Below are positions 35,403-45,675 of a stretch of 64,000 nucleotides of DNA, in pieces. Position 1 is the stretch's first letter; each line of letters opens with the position of its first letter. The notes beneath the pieces were generated by a model. The model was not told the origin of the DNA. It was given only the letters and a program-made list of their open reading frames with translations, and made no database searches. The position numbers and the translations under genes were made by a program. The DNA comes from Taxillus chinensis. Lineage: Eukaryota > Streptophyta > Magnoliopsida > Santalales > Loranthaceae. The DNA lies in NCBI GenBank assembly GCA_023512835.1, contig CM042088.1, positions 57,099,579 to 57,163,578 on the forward strand, given 5' to 3'.

Positions 35403-38400
35403 TTTTGTAATCTTTCAAATAATAAGAATAAGAATTAATTTTCTAATTTTCAACTAAATTACTATGACTTAAGAGTCTCAAACTCAAAGGAAAGGCTAGC
35501 TAAGAAACTTATAATAGCCATTTGCTTGTGTTGATGTTATTGAACCTTTATATTAGGGCTAAAAGATAATAACACATTAAGCTTCATAAGTCCTCTCAAA
35601 AGACAAAATAGGTCATAAGGTTATCTCCAATCTATTAGCAAAAGTAAAAGCAATCGCAATTTTTACCTAAAAATCAACTCCAATGTATTAGGTAAACTAT
35701 CAGCAAAAGCAATAAAAAAACCAAATATGACTTTAGCTTCAGCTTTTGCTGATGATGCCAACTCAGCCCTAATTAACATCTACCTTTTCTACCCTTTGCT
35801 CTCATCACTCCCAATCCCTTCTTCCCCTCCCCCATCGCCGTCACCCCCGCCCAAAGCCTATTCTCTCTATCTCTCTCTCTCTCCCCAAGCAAGACAACTC
35901 CCCACCATTGAAGGTCTGGTATGTCTTCTCTCTTATCCCCAAGCACTCTCTCTCCCTAGAAAATGGAGATCCGTGAGAGAAGAAGAACCCTTGGAAGAAG
36001 AAGAAGAAGAAGCCTCTCCCATCACCCCCCCCCCCCCCGACCCAAACTCCCCCGTCGCACGGCCGCCCGAGTAGCTCCTCCGTGGTAACCCCCAACGTTG
36101 CTCCCCCGTCGCGTGACGGCCACCCCCAGATCTGCTCCCCCGTCGCGCCCCCCCATCCCCTCCCCCCCGAGATCTGCTCCCTCGCCGTGTAACACCCGCT
36201 CTAGTGCCGCTCCCTATCGTGCCTCATAGCCCTCTACGCTGCTTCCCCTCTCTCTCCCCCACCCAGCGTCACGCGACGGCTCTGTACAATTAGGGATTTG
36301 GAGTGCTCGAATTTGGAAGGAAAAGGATAATTAGGAAAAAATAAAAATTACGTAAAATTATAACTAATGTACCATTGGAGTACCGTTAGCTAGTGTAGCA
36401 AGTTAAAATTAACTTTGACTACCCATTATAGCTTAGTAGGATTAGAGATACTTTAAGAGATTGATCTTGTTTGTCGGCTCAATAGAATATTTTATAGACC
36501 TCATACATAGAGTAAGATTACCTTTACATATTACAAGAAATTCAAGTAATCCATAGTTCTTGGACAAATTCATGGTAATTAACCAAGTTAATTATCTTGC
36601 TATCCATAGAATTTGTAGAAAGAGGTGAGCATCTAATTGGAAGATAAAGGCGAACTGTGAAATAATCCTCGTTATCAATAAAGATAAAGATGAACTGAAC
36701 TGTCTTACTCTAATTCATATAATTTGTAACCGGTGAATTTATGATCCATGATTTTATGTATCACGACACATATGGCTTCCCATCGATAATTCCAAATCAA
36801 GGCAGGGGAACTGTTCTGCCACAGCACACTTAAGAGGACAGAGTCGATATGACACATAGCAGCGTCGAAGCTGAAGAAGTTGTTGAACTTGAAGAAGTCG
36901 AAGAAGTCAAGATCGCCGTCACTGGGAAGAGAATGTCGGATAGAGTGCTTAGAGAACGTCAGACAAAAGTCGCCACCGGGCAAAGAATGCTAGGCAGATA
37001 TAGAGGTTCGATAGACAAAAAGCAACGCTGGCAGAGGTTGCATCGATGGACAGAGATTCTAGGCAGAGCGTCACCGGACAAGTTGCATCACCGAGTAGGG
37101 AGGGTCGCGAAACAATAGGCGACGAATGACGAATGACGGTTGATGCAAAGCCGGCGACATACGGTGGGCAAAGGTCATCGACTGACGATGATTGTTGCTA
37201 ATTGTAAGTTTTGTTTTAATTTATTTTAGGTATTGCTTTGATATCACGGGCAAAAAAAATAATATTTCCTTCATATATTTCATTCAATACATTACATGAC
37301 TATATATTTATATAAAAGAAAAAAAACTATCTATATGATAATATATAATTAAGATATTAATCCTAATTATACTGTATCCATTAATTATTCTACTAATTAT
37401 ACAATATCTCATTAATTATTCTACTAATTATACAATATCTCATTAATTATTCTAATTTCACTAATTATTTCATTAATTATAGTAACAGTTTAAAAGTAAC
37501 GAAGACTTGGAGTTGGCATTTTTCAAAGACGAAGTGCTTGACTAAGAAATAGTAGAAACTCACTTGATAAATATCAGACCCCAAAATCACTGAATCCTCG
37601 ACAGCTGCCCCATCGCGAATCCTTGTCCTTAGGCCTAGTACTGCCCCCTTGATGTTGCATCTCTACACTTAGAAAGATCAAAATGTAATTTTCAACAGAC
37701 AGAACTATGATATTCACTAGTAAGCTACCATCTTTAAAGAAAATGAGCATCATTTTTTTTCTTTCTTTTAGAAATGAAGGGGAAGGCTTAAAGGTCGTTT
37801 TAAGAGTAGAAAAGACCATCCTGCTCCTTCCTTTCCCTCAACTTAAACTACCCCAAAAGTTTTTTGTGTGTCCTGTGCAAGAGAACTTACATTAAGAATG
37901 CAACCATCTCCAATGAGACTGTCTTTTATGACAGCATCAGTAATTAGAGTTGGAGGCAGATACCGAGGCAATGTATAGATTGGATATTCCTTGTCATAGA
38001 AGCTGCTTCCAAAAGACCAAGCATGTGTTAGTTGGTAAGGGAGCCCAGTAAAATTCAAATATCTTGTCACCCTTTCCTGAAGTTTCTAAGGTTACTGACT
38101 TATATCCACTACATGTTATCCTTGTGCTTTCCAGATTGGCTTTGTGGAATGCCTTAATGCTCCTTATTCCTTCCCAATACCCATCAAATAAGTAAGCTTG
38201 GACCTGCAACCTTGCACGGATTGAAAGGGCATTGAACCATGGGAATAAAGGAATAAGAAAAACAAAAAATTAAGTAAAATTGCCCGAATTTAAATTATTT
38301 CAGAAAACTTCAAAAAGGTGGACCTTGAGCCCAGAGGATATTGCGCCCGGTATTACTTCATTCTTGAAGTCATTTGCCATGGGAAACTCTTCTGTGAGAA

Positions 38401-39608
38401 GCTTTACCATTGCATCCCTGTTTATAACATATATTCCAATGCTGGCAAAATCCTTGCAATTTATATCCTCTGACCTTCTTGCATTCTTCACCTGATTTGG
38501 ATATCAAAAGCTTTTTAAGAAACTTATGTTTGTCTCTTTTTGCTCCTTTAACTTGCCAATAGGCAAAGACACTTACAGAAGCAAAGTTCAGTCTTCTCTC
38601 TTCTCCCAACTCTCCCGTGAACTCGATTACTTGATTACAAGAATTTACAGCTACAAACCCAAAACCTTGAGAGTCTTTACTTGTATTAGAACTCAAAGCT
38701 GTGATTGTTATGTCAGCCTTGCTGCTGCGATGGGCCTTTATGAGTTTCTGGTAGTCCATTCTGTAAAGATGGTAACCAGGAAGAACCATATAATGCTCAA
38801 CCTCCGGGTACTCTCCTAGTACCCACAAGCATCTTCTCACGGCATCTGCAGTTCCCTAATATCAAACAAGCAGATAAAAGGAGCGTGAGAATTGCTTCAA
38901 GCTACATCTATATCTATGAAATTTGTATCATAAAACAGGACATTCATAACCTGAAACCAGTTCTCATTTTCATGGCCCTGACAGGCTGCAATCACTTCAA
39001 CAAACCCTTCCTTCCCAAGGCCAGCCCCAGAATAAGCTCTTGAGAGGTGAGAATTGAGGGAAGTGGAATTGAACTGTGTGAGGGCATATATCTTGTTAAT
39101 ATTGCTGTTGATGCAGTTGCTCAAAACTGGATCAATGAGCTTGTAATTTGCAGCGATGGGGATAGCTCCTTCTGACCTTCTCTTTGTCAGCGGATAGAGC
39201 TGTGATTCTGCTCCTTCTCCAAACACTATCGCAGCAACACGCTGACATTATTTACACATCCTTTAGTATAGAATTAAGGTTACAACAGCATCCTTGGTTT
39301 TCATTTCTTTTCCCCTTTTCGAAGTTGGGTATATGGACAATTCAATGTTGCACAAATATAAAAGCATGAACTATTTTATAAGCCAATAAAAACAAGGCAA
39401 TGAGAACTTGAAGAAATGAAACCTGATTCATCTGGGGAAATGCTACAATGGGAAACTCGTGGGTGTTTGAATTGGACACAGACAGACTTGGTGGAGAGTT
39501 TAATGGAATCTTTCTATGACGACTACTTCTGGGCAATTCTGGAATGGGTTGTCTTACTTGGAGGTTTAGAGGAGCAGGGAAAAGAGCAGAGAGCTGCAAA
39601 AGCACCAT
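31219..39608 (-). CDS. APS2: ADP-glucose pyrophosphorylase small subunit 2-like, nine exons
   Basis: AGPase makes ADP-glucose from glucose-1-phosphate and ATP in plastids for starch synthesis. Exons, all on the minus strand: 39608-39423, 39241-38951, 38855-38577, 38491-38324, 38203-38100, 38002-37891, 37662-37564, 31623-31498 and 31335-31219. All have GT-AG borders and join in frame to 493 codons plus TGA. Exon 1 is a Ser/Pro-rich transit-peptide-like leader; I chose ATG 39608 over an in-frame ATG at 39689. Key stretches are FGEGAESQLYPLTKRR, GAIPIAANYKLID, FNSTSLNSHLSRAYSG, GTADAVRRCLWV, LPGYHLYRMDY, NDFKNEVIPGA, YLFDGYWEGI and VDKNARIGKNVM, plus a C-terminus ending GSVI. Active AGPases have GGGxGTRLxPLT and PAVP; here these are changed as in the Arabidopsis APS2 type, reported as poorly active. 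Intron 7 holds a Copia element. Confidence 0.85.
31676..31857 (-). repeat. 3' LTR of the intronic Copia element
   Basis: It ends AATTAGATTAACA (sense TGTTAATC) before the pyrimidine run CTCCCTTTC. It is shorter than the right copy, which has expanded a 33-bp internal repeat. Confidence 0.6.
31994..33790 (-). pseudogene. Intronic Copia pol remnants, internally deleted
   Basis: Readable from right to left: a protease to GAG-pre-integrase part (SVLHLPNLSFSLISMSQLTH, EHCKLGHPSFPILKKL), integrase (YYDVWSPCP, YFVTLLDNDTRVTWLYL), a junction at about 32,720-32,764 where integrase C-terminal KCVFLGYP is followed at once by late reverse transcriptase (YYLGIEVTRSRQGIFLSQRK), and RNase H (LWCDNQVALHIVSNP, EKTKYIEINCHFVHEKI). 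The YVDD region is missing, so most of the reverse transcriptase has been deleted. Many stops. Confidence 0.8.
34241..35455 (+). mobile_element. Small LTR element (deletion derivative of a Copia) in gag
   Basis: Direct repeats of about 168 bp (34241-34409 and 35287-35455) begin TGAAATAAGTTTCC / TGGAATAAGTTTCC and contain TA/TG microsatellites. The left one is followed by TAGTATAAGAGCA (34410-34422), a degenerate initiator-Met primer site. The right one is preceded by the purine tract GCGAGGAGAG. Between them are an early reverse-transcriptase piece ([16 protein letters not shown], about 34,705-34,815) and RNase H (EAEYRALHHAITELMWL, FCDNTAAIEIAN, about 34,945-35,095), with the middle missing. 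Flanks AAAGT and AAATT may be a decayed target duplication. It is plus-strand, opposite to the host Copia. Confidence 0.75.
35619..36453. mobile_element. MITE-like element, TAA target duplication, C-rich core
   Basis: Imperfect terminal inverted repeats GGTTATCTCCAATC (left) and AAGTATCTCTAATC (complement of right) are flanked by TAA at 35616-35618 and 36454-36456, as in PIF/Harbinger-type MITEs. The 835-bp body is C-rich on the plus strand (35,820-36,260), including a C10-12 run near 36,027. A 115-codon open frame in the C-rich part is low-complexity Pro/Ser and is not taken as a gene. It interrupts Copia gag. Confidence 0.55.
37240..37487 (-). repeat. 5' LTR of the intronic Copia element
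   Basis: It ends TTATAGTAACA at 37487 (sense TGTTACTATAA). It contains repeated TCATTAATTATTCTACTAA units of 33 bp (about 37,378-37,455) absent from the left copy. The inner edge next to the primer-like site is uncertain. Confidence 0.55.
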
Positions 39609-39689
39609 GTCATCAAGAAATGTGCATGTACGTATGACTTTGTTTTTATAGTGTGTATGGATATCCAGCTTTACTTCAACTCTCATCAT

Positions 39690-42401
39690 GTTGCATTATA
39701 ATGGAGGTAACACAATTAAGTGAGAGGGAAATGAGAAGAAATGGAATATTTAGTTTTCTTCCTACCGATGGCTTCTGCCAGATATATGTTGCTCCTGCAT
39801 CTGCTAGGTTCAGGGAGGAAATTGTTTTACGACACAGATCAGTGCACATGCACTTCAAAGATCTTTGTCTATATTCCCAAGCTGAACTTTGATCATAAGC
39901 TTCATAATGCTTTTTCTTTATTCTTATTTTGCTGGAAATTATATTTTAAGTGATCGACAAAGGGTGCCTTGTTTTGGTTCAGGGATGCTTTTGCTATGAA
40001 ATACTTGTTTTGGTTAGGCAGGAAGATACTCTTTGCGGGGATAAAAGAGGGGACAAAATGGGACATTACATGCAGGAATGTGAAGGTTGGGAGCCCTTTT
40101 CTGCAATTTGGATGAATTAGGTTTCAAGTTAGGCATTTTCTCAGCTTTATTGCCTGACATGTTTCTTTTCTTCCCTGCCTGTGATATTATGCTTCGATTG
40201 TTTTTGTTAGTTCTTTATTTTATTATATTTATTGAAAAAATAGCAATTGGAAAAGAAAAAAAATCTGCTTTGTGTGAGCATGCTCTTCATTTCCACGTGT
40301 CTATTAAGAACGAAGTTTCCCTTAATTTCTACTCTTTCAAAAAAAAAAAAAAAAGCCTAACCAAAACCAAATGCATAAATGTTGAACTTCAGAATCTGTG
40401 TAATGAGTTGAGTAGTCGAACACTTTCCTGCATTTAATGTAGAACACTTTCCTGACTCCTTGCTCGACAACACCCCATCTACTTTTAGAAACCCCCTCGA
40501 TTTATTCATTCATTATTATTATTTAAACGAAAAGATGCGTTCCAAATTTAACTGATTCTATGTGTCATCAGTGTTTTACAAACAAATGCTACAAGGATTT
40601 TCCATACATATTACATAGTAACTGATTTGAGAACACATGGACGCATGATTGTTTAAGGCATGCCTAGGCCGTTATGGTACCACCGCCCGAGGGCTTTTTC
40701 CAAGTGAATTATTAATTTTAGTTGAGGGACATGATGATCTATAAATTATGTATCCAGCCATTTAGCCTTCACTTGACACTTGCTAGTCTGCACCTACGCG
40801 TATCCTATTCCAAAGAACAGCTCTCTCTCTCTCTCTGTAATTTTAACTCAACTCAAAATTTGTGAATCTAAAAAATCTCAACTTTCTTACATATGCACCA
40901 GCAATTTTTTTAAAGTAATTTATTATGATCAGGGATCAGCAGTTGCTCAAATTTAAACATATACAGCAAGCAAGAGCCACTAAAGGCTAAGGCTAGAAAA
41001 GACATTTAATACTACTACGAATCACCGTTGGGCAACCCCATTACAAAGCCAAAACATAACAAAAAGGTACCAGGAGAAATATAGCATGCTTGGCTTGCTT
41101 CATATTTCATAAAATCAATTACTCTTGCTTTGGTTCAGTAGTTAAAATAAAATAGACATTGAGGCTTAACTAATTAGTTAAACTCAACATTACACTGACA
41201 TTAACTGTTCATTTCTAAATAAATGACATAAAGCAAACAAAAATTCACAACTTCTTATATTTTCTATTCCTTAGAAACTCCACTATACCTTTATTCCATT
41301 CAAGATAATAACTAGGTCTAGGTATCAGTTATTAACTTTCAGACCAACAATCCTTGTGCACCCTCGAGTGTCATGTGAAATCAAATACTAAACCTTTAAA
41401 AAAAACTAAACATTTTAGAATCTCTTAAATGACAGATCATAATGGGAAAACAAAAGGGAATAGCTGGTGACAATTCTTCCACAGTTCATGACAGCAGATC
41501 ACTTTCCCCGCTTGAAGCTTCAAGCTAGTGCAGAAACCGAATCTACTTCCAACTCACAACAAATTGTAGGCACAATTTCTGAATAAAATATGTAGGTTTG
41601 TGTGTAAAGAGAATCTCCTAATCTAAGTCATCTTCTGTGAGTCCATCATGCCATGGAAGAAAACAATGGATAAAACATAATGTTTCGTTCTCATGCCAAA
41701 CTGATGCAAGCCAAACAATATAGTGGCCTATGACATTAAAGTGGGTCGAAATGTTGCAAGATAGAGTAAAGGTTCTGATAAGGAAAGAATTGAAATGTTG
41801 GAAGAGTGATTAATGATTCTACAATGTTTGAACTATTTGAGTGTTGAAAAAAGGGCAACACCATACGTAAGGTTCTTTGATATATCTTTTCTGGAAAGAG
41901 CGACAAGGAGTTCAAGGCTAAGAAAGTTCAGTTATACATGAAAGAGAGCGATAGAACTGCACAACTATAAGCCTCTAACATGTCAAAGGGCCATAGGAAA
42001 AGCTACAATATATTATTACTTATATACACTGGAAAAGCACAACATCAAAACAGTCGGTGAATAGGGGAAAAACCAGGGATTAAAATGGCATCCCTGGCCA
42101 GGGACATAAGCACACACATAGGGAAAACTATTATTGAGATTAAACAAATCATTAGGATTTCATAGAAGACCCTGTCAAAACAACCACTACAAACTCCCAA
42201 CAAAAGCATCAGGAAACGCATGTTCTGATAACAAAACTGTTACCGAAAGCAGGTAAATAACACAAAACGGTAAATTTAAAACACATTAGTTCTCGCCACA
42301 GATAAAAACAAACATAGTTCTCGTTCAATATTTTGGACTTGGACAACACATGGCAAGCTGTGTTTTTGAGCGGTCAAAACATTATCTTGCTTTGACCAAA
42401 T
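39690..42401. other. Intergenic between APS2 and CCT4, no gene seen
   Basis: AT-rich sequence with poly-A, poly-T and short CT runs. A 116-codon plus-strand frame (40087-40437) is hydrophobic then lysine-rich and matches nothing I know. The segment next to 42402 is presumably the CCT4 3' untranslated region; the APS2 promoter should lie just above 39608. Confidence 0.5.
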
Positions 42402-44003
42402 CTACCTCACTGTGACAATATCATCAATCTTCAAGATCATCCTAACACACTCAGTCGCCAGTGTAATAGCACTCGTGCTCACAAGCAGCGGCTGCACCAC
42501 ATTCTCCTCCAGGATGTTCGTAATCTGTCCTTTCCTCACATTGATGCCAGCATTGATCTCCCCTTGTGCATGCCTGTTCCTCAGCTCAGTCACAATTGTA
42601 ATTGGGTTCAAACCTGCATTCTCAGCCAAAGTATATGGAATCACTTCAAGGGCTTCTGCAAACGATCGGACACAATAACTCTCCATCCCCTGCAACACCT
42701 TCGCCCATGCACCAAGCTGCCTCGACAATTCTATTTCAGGAGCACCTCCACCCGCAATCAGAAACTTCTTGGTCACTAAACACCTAACAACACACAAGGC
42801 ATCGTGCAAGCTCCGCTCCGCCTCGTCCAATACCAACTGATTGGAACCACGAACAAGCACAGTAGCTGTCTGCCCCATATCTTTGATGCCAGTAATTTTT
42901 GTGATCTTCCCATTTCCAAGCGAGACCTCCTCCACACAGTCCGCATAACCCAACTTCTCTGCGCGGAAATGCTCAATATTGGCAATGGGCAAGCAGTTCA
43001 GGGTCTTGGTAATGAACTCAATATCGTCACGCTCCACATCCTTGACCACTAAAATCTTTGCCTTTGCAAGATAATGCAAGGACAGATCGGTCACAGCATC
43101 CCTCAAGATACTCTTTTGAATCAAAAGCACATTACAACCGGTGGCCTTAATCTTTTTTATCATGCCCAGAATGTAATTCCTCTCCTCCTTCAAGATCCTA
43201 TCCATCTGGGAGTAATCAGAAACCACAATGCTCTGCTCAATATCAGTCTTGGGCGGTGATATCTGGAACTGAATGACCCCAATCTTGGCGTGGTCGACGC
43301 GGGTGGGTCCACCAGCGGAGTGGCTAACCTTCTTGTCGAAAACCAAGCCCCTGACCAGCTCGGTGTCGTCCACGGTCCCTCCAAGCTTCTTGACGACCTT
43401 GACGTCACGGAGGTCCACGAGGTCAGGGTGGGCGACGGAGAGTACGGCATCAACGGCGAGAGGGGCGAGGAGGGTGGAGTACTGGCTGACGACCTTGCTG
43501 TTGAGGGAGGTGCTAGCAGACTTGACGAGGGAGTCGCGGTCAGACAGCTCGACAGGTACGGCCATGGCGGATAGGACGTGGACGGCCTTGTGGGAAACCT
43601 TGTGGAGGGAGTCGGAGATGACGGTGGGGTGGAGGCCGTGAGAGAGAAGGGAGTGACACTGCTTGAGGAGGGCGCCGGCGATGACGACGACGGTGGTGGT
43701 ACCGTCGCCGGCAACGACGTCCTGGGACTTGGAGAGCTCGACGAGCATCTTGGCGGCGGGTTGGAGGACCTCCATCTTGTTGAGGATGGTGGCGCCGTCA
43801 TTGGTGATGATGACCTCTCCGGAGGCGGTGGAGATCATCTTGTCCATGCCCTTAGGGCCCAGGCTGGTGCGCACGGCGTCCGCCACCGCCGTCGCTGCCA
43901 CGATGTTCGCCACCCGTATGTCCTCCTTCCGCTTGTTGTCCACGTAGCTCTCCGTCTTCAAGGCCCGCCCCTGCTGTTGCTGTGAGACCGCCGGAGTGGC
44001 CAT
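42402..44003 (-). CDS. CCT4: T-complex protein 1 subunit delta (CCT4), single exon
   Basis: An intact 533-codon frame encodes a group II chaperonin subunit of the cytosolic TRiC/CCT ring, which folds actin, tubulin and other proteins using ATP. Signatures are [12 protein letters not shown] (residues 45-56), [10 protein letters not shown] (66-75) and the nucleotide-binding GDGTTTVVV (99-107). Later come [20 protein letters not shown] and [13 protein letters not shown], with a C-terminal [10 protein letters not shown]. Start context and length (about 535 in other plants) agree. The apical-domain wording [15 protein letters not shown] and the delta-type C-terminus favour CCT4 over other subunits. 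Intronless structure is also usual for plant CCT4. A telo-box lies 31-43 bp upstream. The 5' half of the gene is GC-rich and the 3' half less so. Confidence 0.95.
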   Translation of the reverse strand: MATPAVSQQQQGRALKTESYVDNKRKEDIRVANIVAATAVADAVRTSLGPKGMDKMISTASGEVIITNDGATILNKMEVLQPAAKMLVELSKSQDVVAGDGTTTVVVIAGALLKQCHSLLSHGLHPTVISDSLHKVSHKAVHVLSAMAVPVELSDRDSLVKSASTSLNSKVVSQYSTLLAPLAVDAVLSVAHPDLVDLRDVKVVKKLGGTVDDTELVRGLVFDKKVSHSAGGPTRVDHAKIGVIQFQISPPKTDIEQSIVVSDYSQMDRILKEERNYILGMIKKIKATGCNVLLIQKSILRDAVTDLSLHYLAKAKILVVKDVERDDIEFITKTLNCLPIANIEHFRAEKLGYADCVEEVSLGNGKITKITGIKDMGQTATVLVRGSNQLVLDEAERSLHDALCVVRCLVTKKFLIAGGGAPEIELSRQLGAWAKVLQGMESYCVRSFAEALEVIPYTLAENAGLNPITIVTELRNRHAQGEINAGINVRKGQITNILEENVVQPLLVSTSAITLATECVRMILKIDDIVTVR

Positions 44004-44033
44004 TGATGATGGGATCGGATCGGATCAGATTGG

Positions 44034-44046
44034 AAACCCTAACCCT
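44034..44046 (-). promoter_or_regulatory. Telo-box upstream of CCT4
   Basis: AAACCCTAACCCT on the plus strand (AGGGTTAGGGTTT on the gene strand), 31-43 bp before the ATG. Telo-boxes near the start of plant housekeeping and translation genes are established regulatory motifs; its role here is inferred. Confidence 0.6.
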
Positions 44047-44229
44047 GAAGTGCGTGTGGATTTGCAGAGAGAGAGAGAGGGGAAATGGGGAACGAGAAGC
44101 AATACCCTAGAGTGTGCGGGTCTATATTGAGGGCGTGGGCGTGCAAGCGGGTCAATCGGTCTATTTTAACCCAAACTAAGCCGACTCGAGTGAGTAGTTT
44201 AAGTGAAAAACTTTGCGTCAAACTCAAGT

Positions 44230-45675
44230 CAATTTAATGATAAAACTGTTTGATGAAATAGGTAATAGTTTAAAATTTATATTAAAATTATATATTTAAA
44301 TTTTGCTAATGCATCCGGTCAAGTCACGGATTTAGAGGCATTACAGCTAAGGTCATATTTAATAGTGCTCTAAATGTATTTCCATCTTTTTTGTAAATAT
44401 GTATAATTACAACTTTCTATATTTTAAAAGAACAATTCTAACAACACTTTTTATTTTATTATATATTATATTAATTTATTATTATTATTATTTCCTACCA
44501 TAAATGATGATAGTTTTTTATTGTCCATGATGTTGACATTGTAAAATAATAATACTTTTAAATTTTTACAAGGTGCACTTTATCTTTATTTTACTTTCTT
44601 TTTTGAAGAGTAAAAAGTTCACTTTTAAAAAAATATAAAGATGAAAAAATTATTTTGAAGAATCGATTAGGTCATTTTTTTCTTCCCTATGGATAAAAGT
44701 AAAAAAGTAATTATGAGTGAGGGTTGAAAATTCCCTACAGTTGTTACCTTATAAAAAAACTCTAACACTACTATGTATATATTTTCACATGTAGAGAATT
44801 TTTCAAATGTAAAAAACTATTTTACACATATAACTCAAACACTATTCTCTTGTTGTTTTCCTTTCCTCTTGCCTTTTGGCCAATTGAATTTTATCTTCTT
44901 CAATATAAATACGTCTACTCTCAACCTCTATGAAATTAGCACGAATCTTCTCAATAAATTCCTTTCTCGCTTCGTTTGTTTTTTTCTCCTCCACCATGTG
45001 TCATTCAAAATCAATTCCACATTTAAACTAGTATCTTCGGTTACTAATACAAAAAAGCTTGAAGAAGACAAAAAATTAAAGACCATGTTAAAAGCCGTCT
45101 TCATTAATAATACAAGAAAACAATTGATTTAAATTATCTTATTTTAATAGTTTTTCAAGACACTTATCATTTGACTGTCTTTAATAACAACATTTTTAAG
45201 ATAGTATTAATAAAAGTGTTTTTATTAAATAAATAAATAAATAAAATTGCCAATATTTTATTAGTGCCCTTTATTTTTTTTTCTGCTTTCCCTTTATTTT
45301 CATCTCCATAGTCCATACCTTAAACAAAAGTGATTAAACAAATCAACTTCTCTTGCGATGGCATAAGCGACACACTAACACTGCCGTGTTGTTGCCCACC
45401 TTAGAAGGCTACTCCCTAATTAGATCCATCATGCTTTGGTTTGTTGCCAGCGCCACCCCGCATGACAGTAGTATTTATATATGAAGACGACATTTATATT
45501 GAAGACATTTTTTTAACTAACTTTAAAAGTATTTTTAAAGACGGCTTAAAATTGTCTTTATTGTATTAATATTTAAGATGGTCAAAAAACTATCTTAATT
45601 TTGTATCAATCAAAGAAGACGGCCTCCATAAAAATGTTTTTTAAACCATCATCTTTAAACTTTTTGTAGTATTGG
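44230..45675. other. AT-rich intergenic DNA with CACTA-like right end
   Basis: No gene is supportable; the 119-codon plus frame at 44773-45132 is low-complexity. From about 45,060 repeated words (GACGGC, GTCTTTA, AAGATAGT, AAGACGG) occur, and the stretch ends TTTAAACTTTTTGTAGTA (45,656-45,673), resembling the complement of CACTACAAAAA ends of CACTA elements. I could not find a matching left end, so no element is called. Confidence 0.35.

Larger units (their letters stand above)
34000..36990 (-). pseudogene. Intronic Copia gag in three pieces
   Basis: Gag-like stretches are separated by two insertions: about 36,460-36,990 (KFTGYKLYELE, NSMDSKIINLV, FVQELWITLNFL with stops), 35,456-35,618 (MAIISFLASLSFEFETL) and 34,000-34,240 (SEISSLHEVFSRTLHMK). 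These follow the usual order of Copia gag, so the pieces were once one gene. No zinc knuckle was identified with confidence. Confidence 0.6.
31676..37487 (-). mobile_element. Decayed Copia element inside APS2 intron 7
   Basis: Similar AT-rich direct repeats at 31676-31857 and about 37240-37487 (shared TAATCCTAATTATACTGTATCC) are its LTRs. A polypurine tract (sense GAAAGGGAG, 31858-31868) adjoins the left one. A primer-like GCTTTGATATCA (37236-37247) overlaps the edge of the right one. Flanking pentamers GTCTA (31671-31675) and GTTTA (37488-37492) match at 4 of 5 bases. Removing the element leaves an intron of about 128 bp, normal for a plant. Orientation is the same as the gene. Two later insertions lie in its gag. 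LTR inner edges are uncertain by about 10 bases. Confidence 0.75.

Noticed and set aside
35727..36095. 115-codon Pro/Ser-rich frame
   Set aside because: Produced by CT/C-rich low complexity in the MITE-like core.
36849..37118. 89-codon Glu/Val/Arg-rich frame
   Set aside because: It runs antisense to degraded Copia gag within the intronic element and has no recognisable family.
40087..40437. 116-codon plus-strand frame
   Set aside because: Hydrophobic then poly-lysine, no recognisable domain, AT-rich surroundings with an A-run; probably chance.
43190..43985. Long frames on both strands (up to 203 codons)
   Set aside because: They are shadows of the GC-rich 5' half of CCT4.
44773..45132. 119-codon Phe/Leu-rich frame
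   Set aside because: AT-rich low complexity; no motif; likely chance inside repeat-derived DNA.
44766..45673. A complete CACTA element
   Set aside because: Only the right end resembles a CACTA terminus; no matching left terminus or 3-bp duplication was found.
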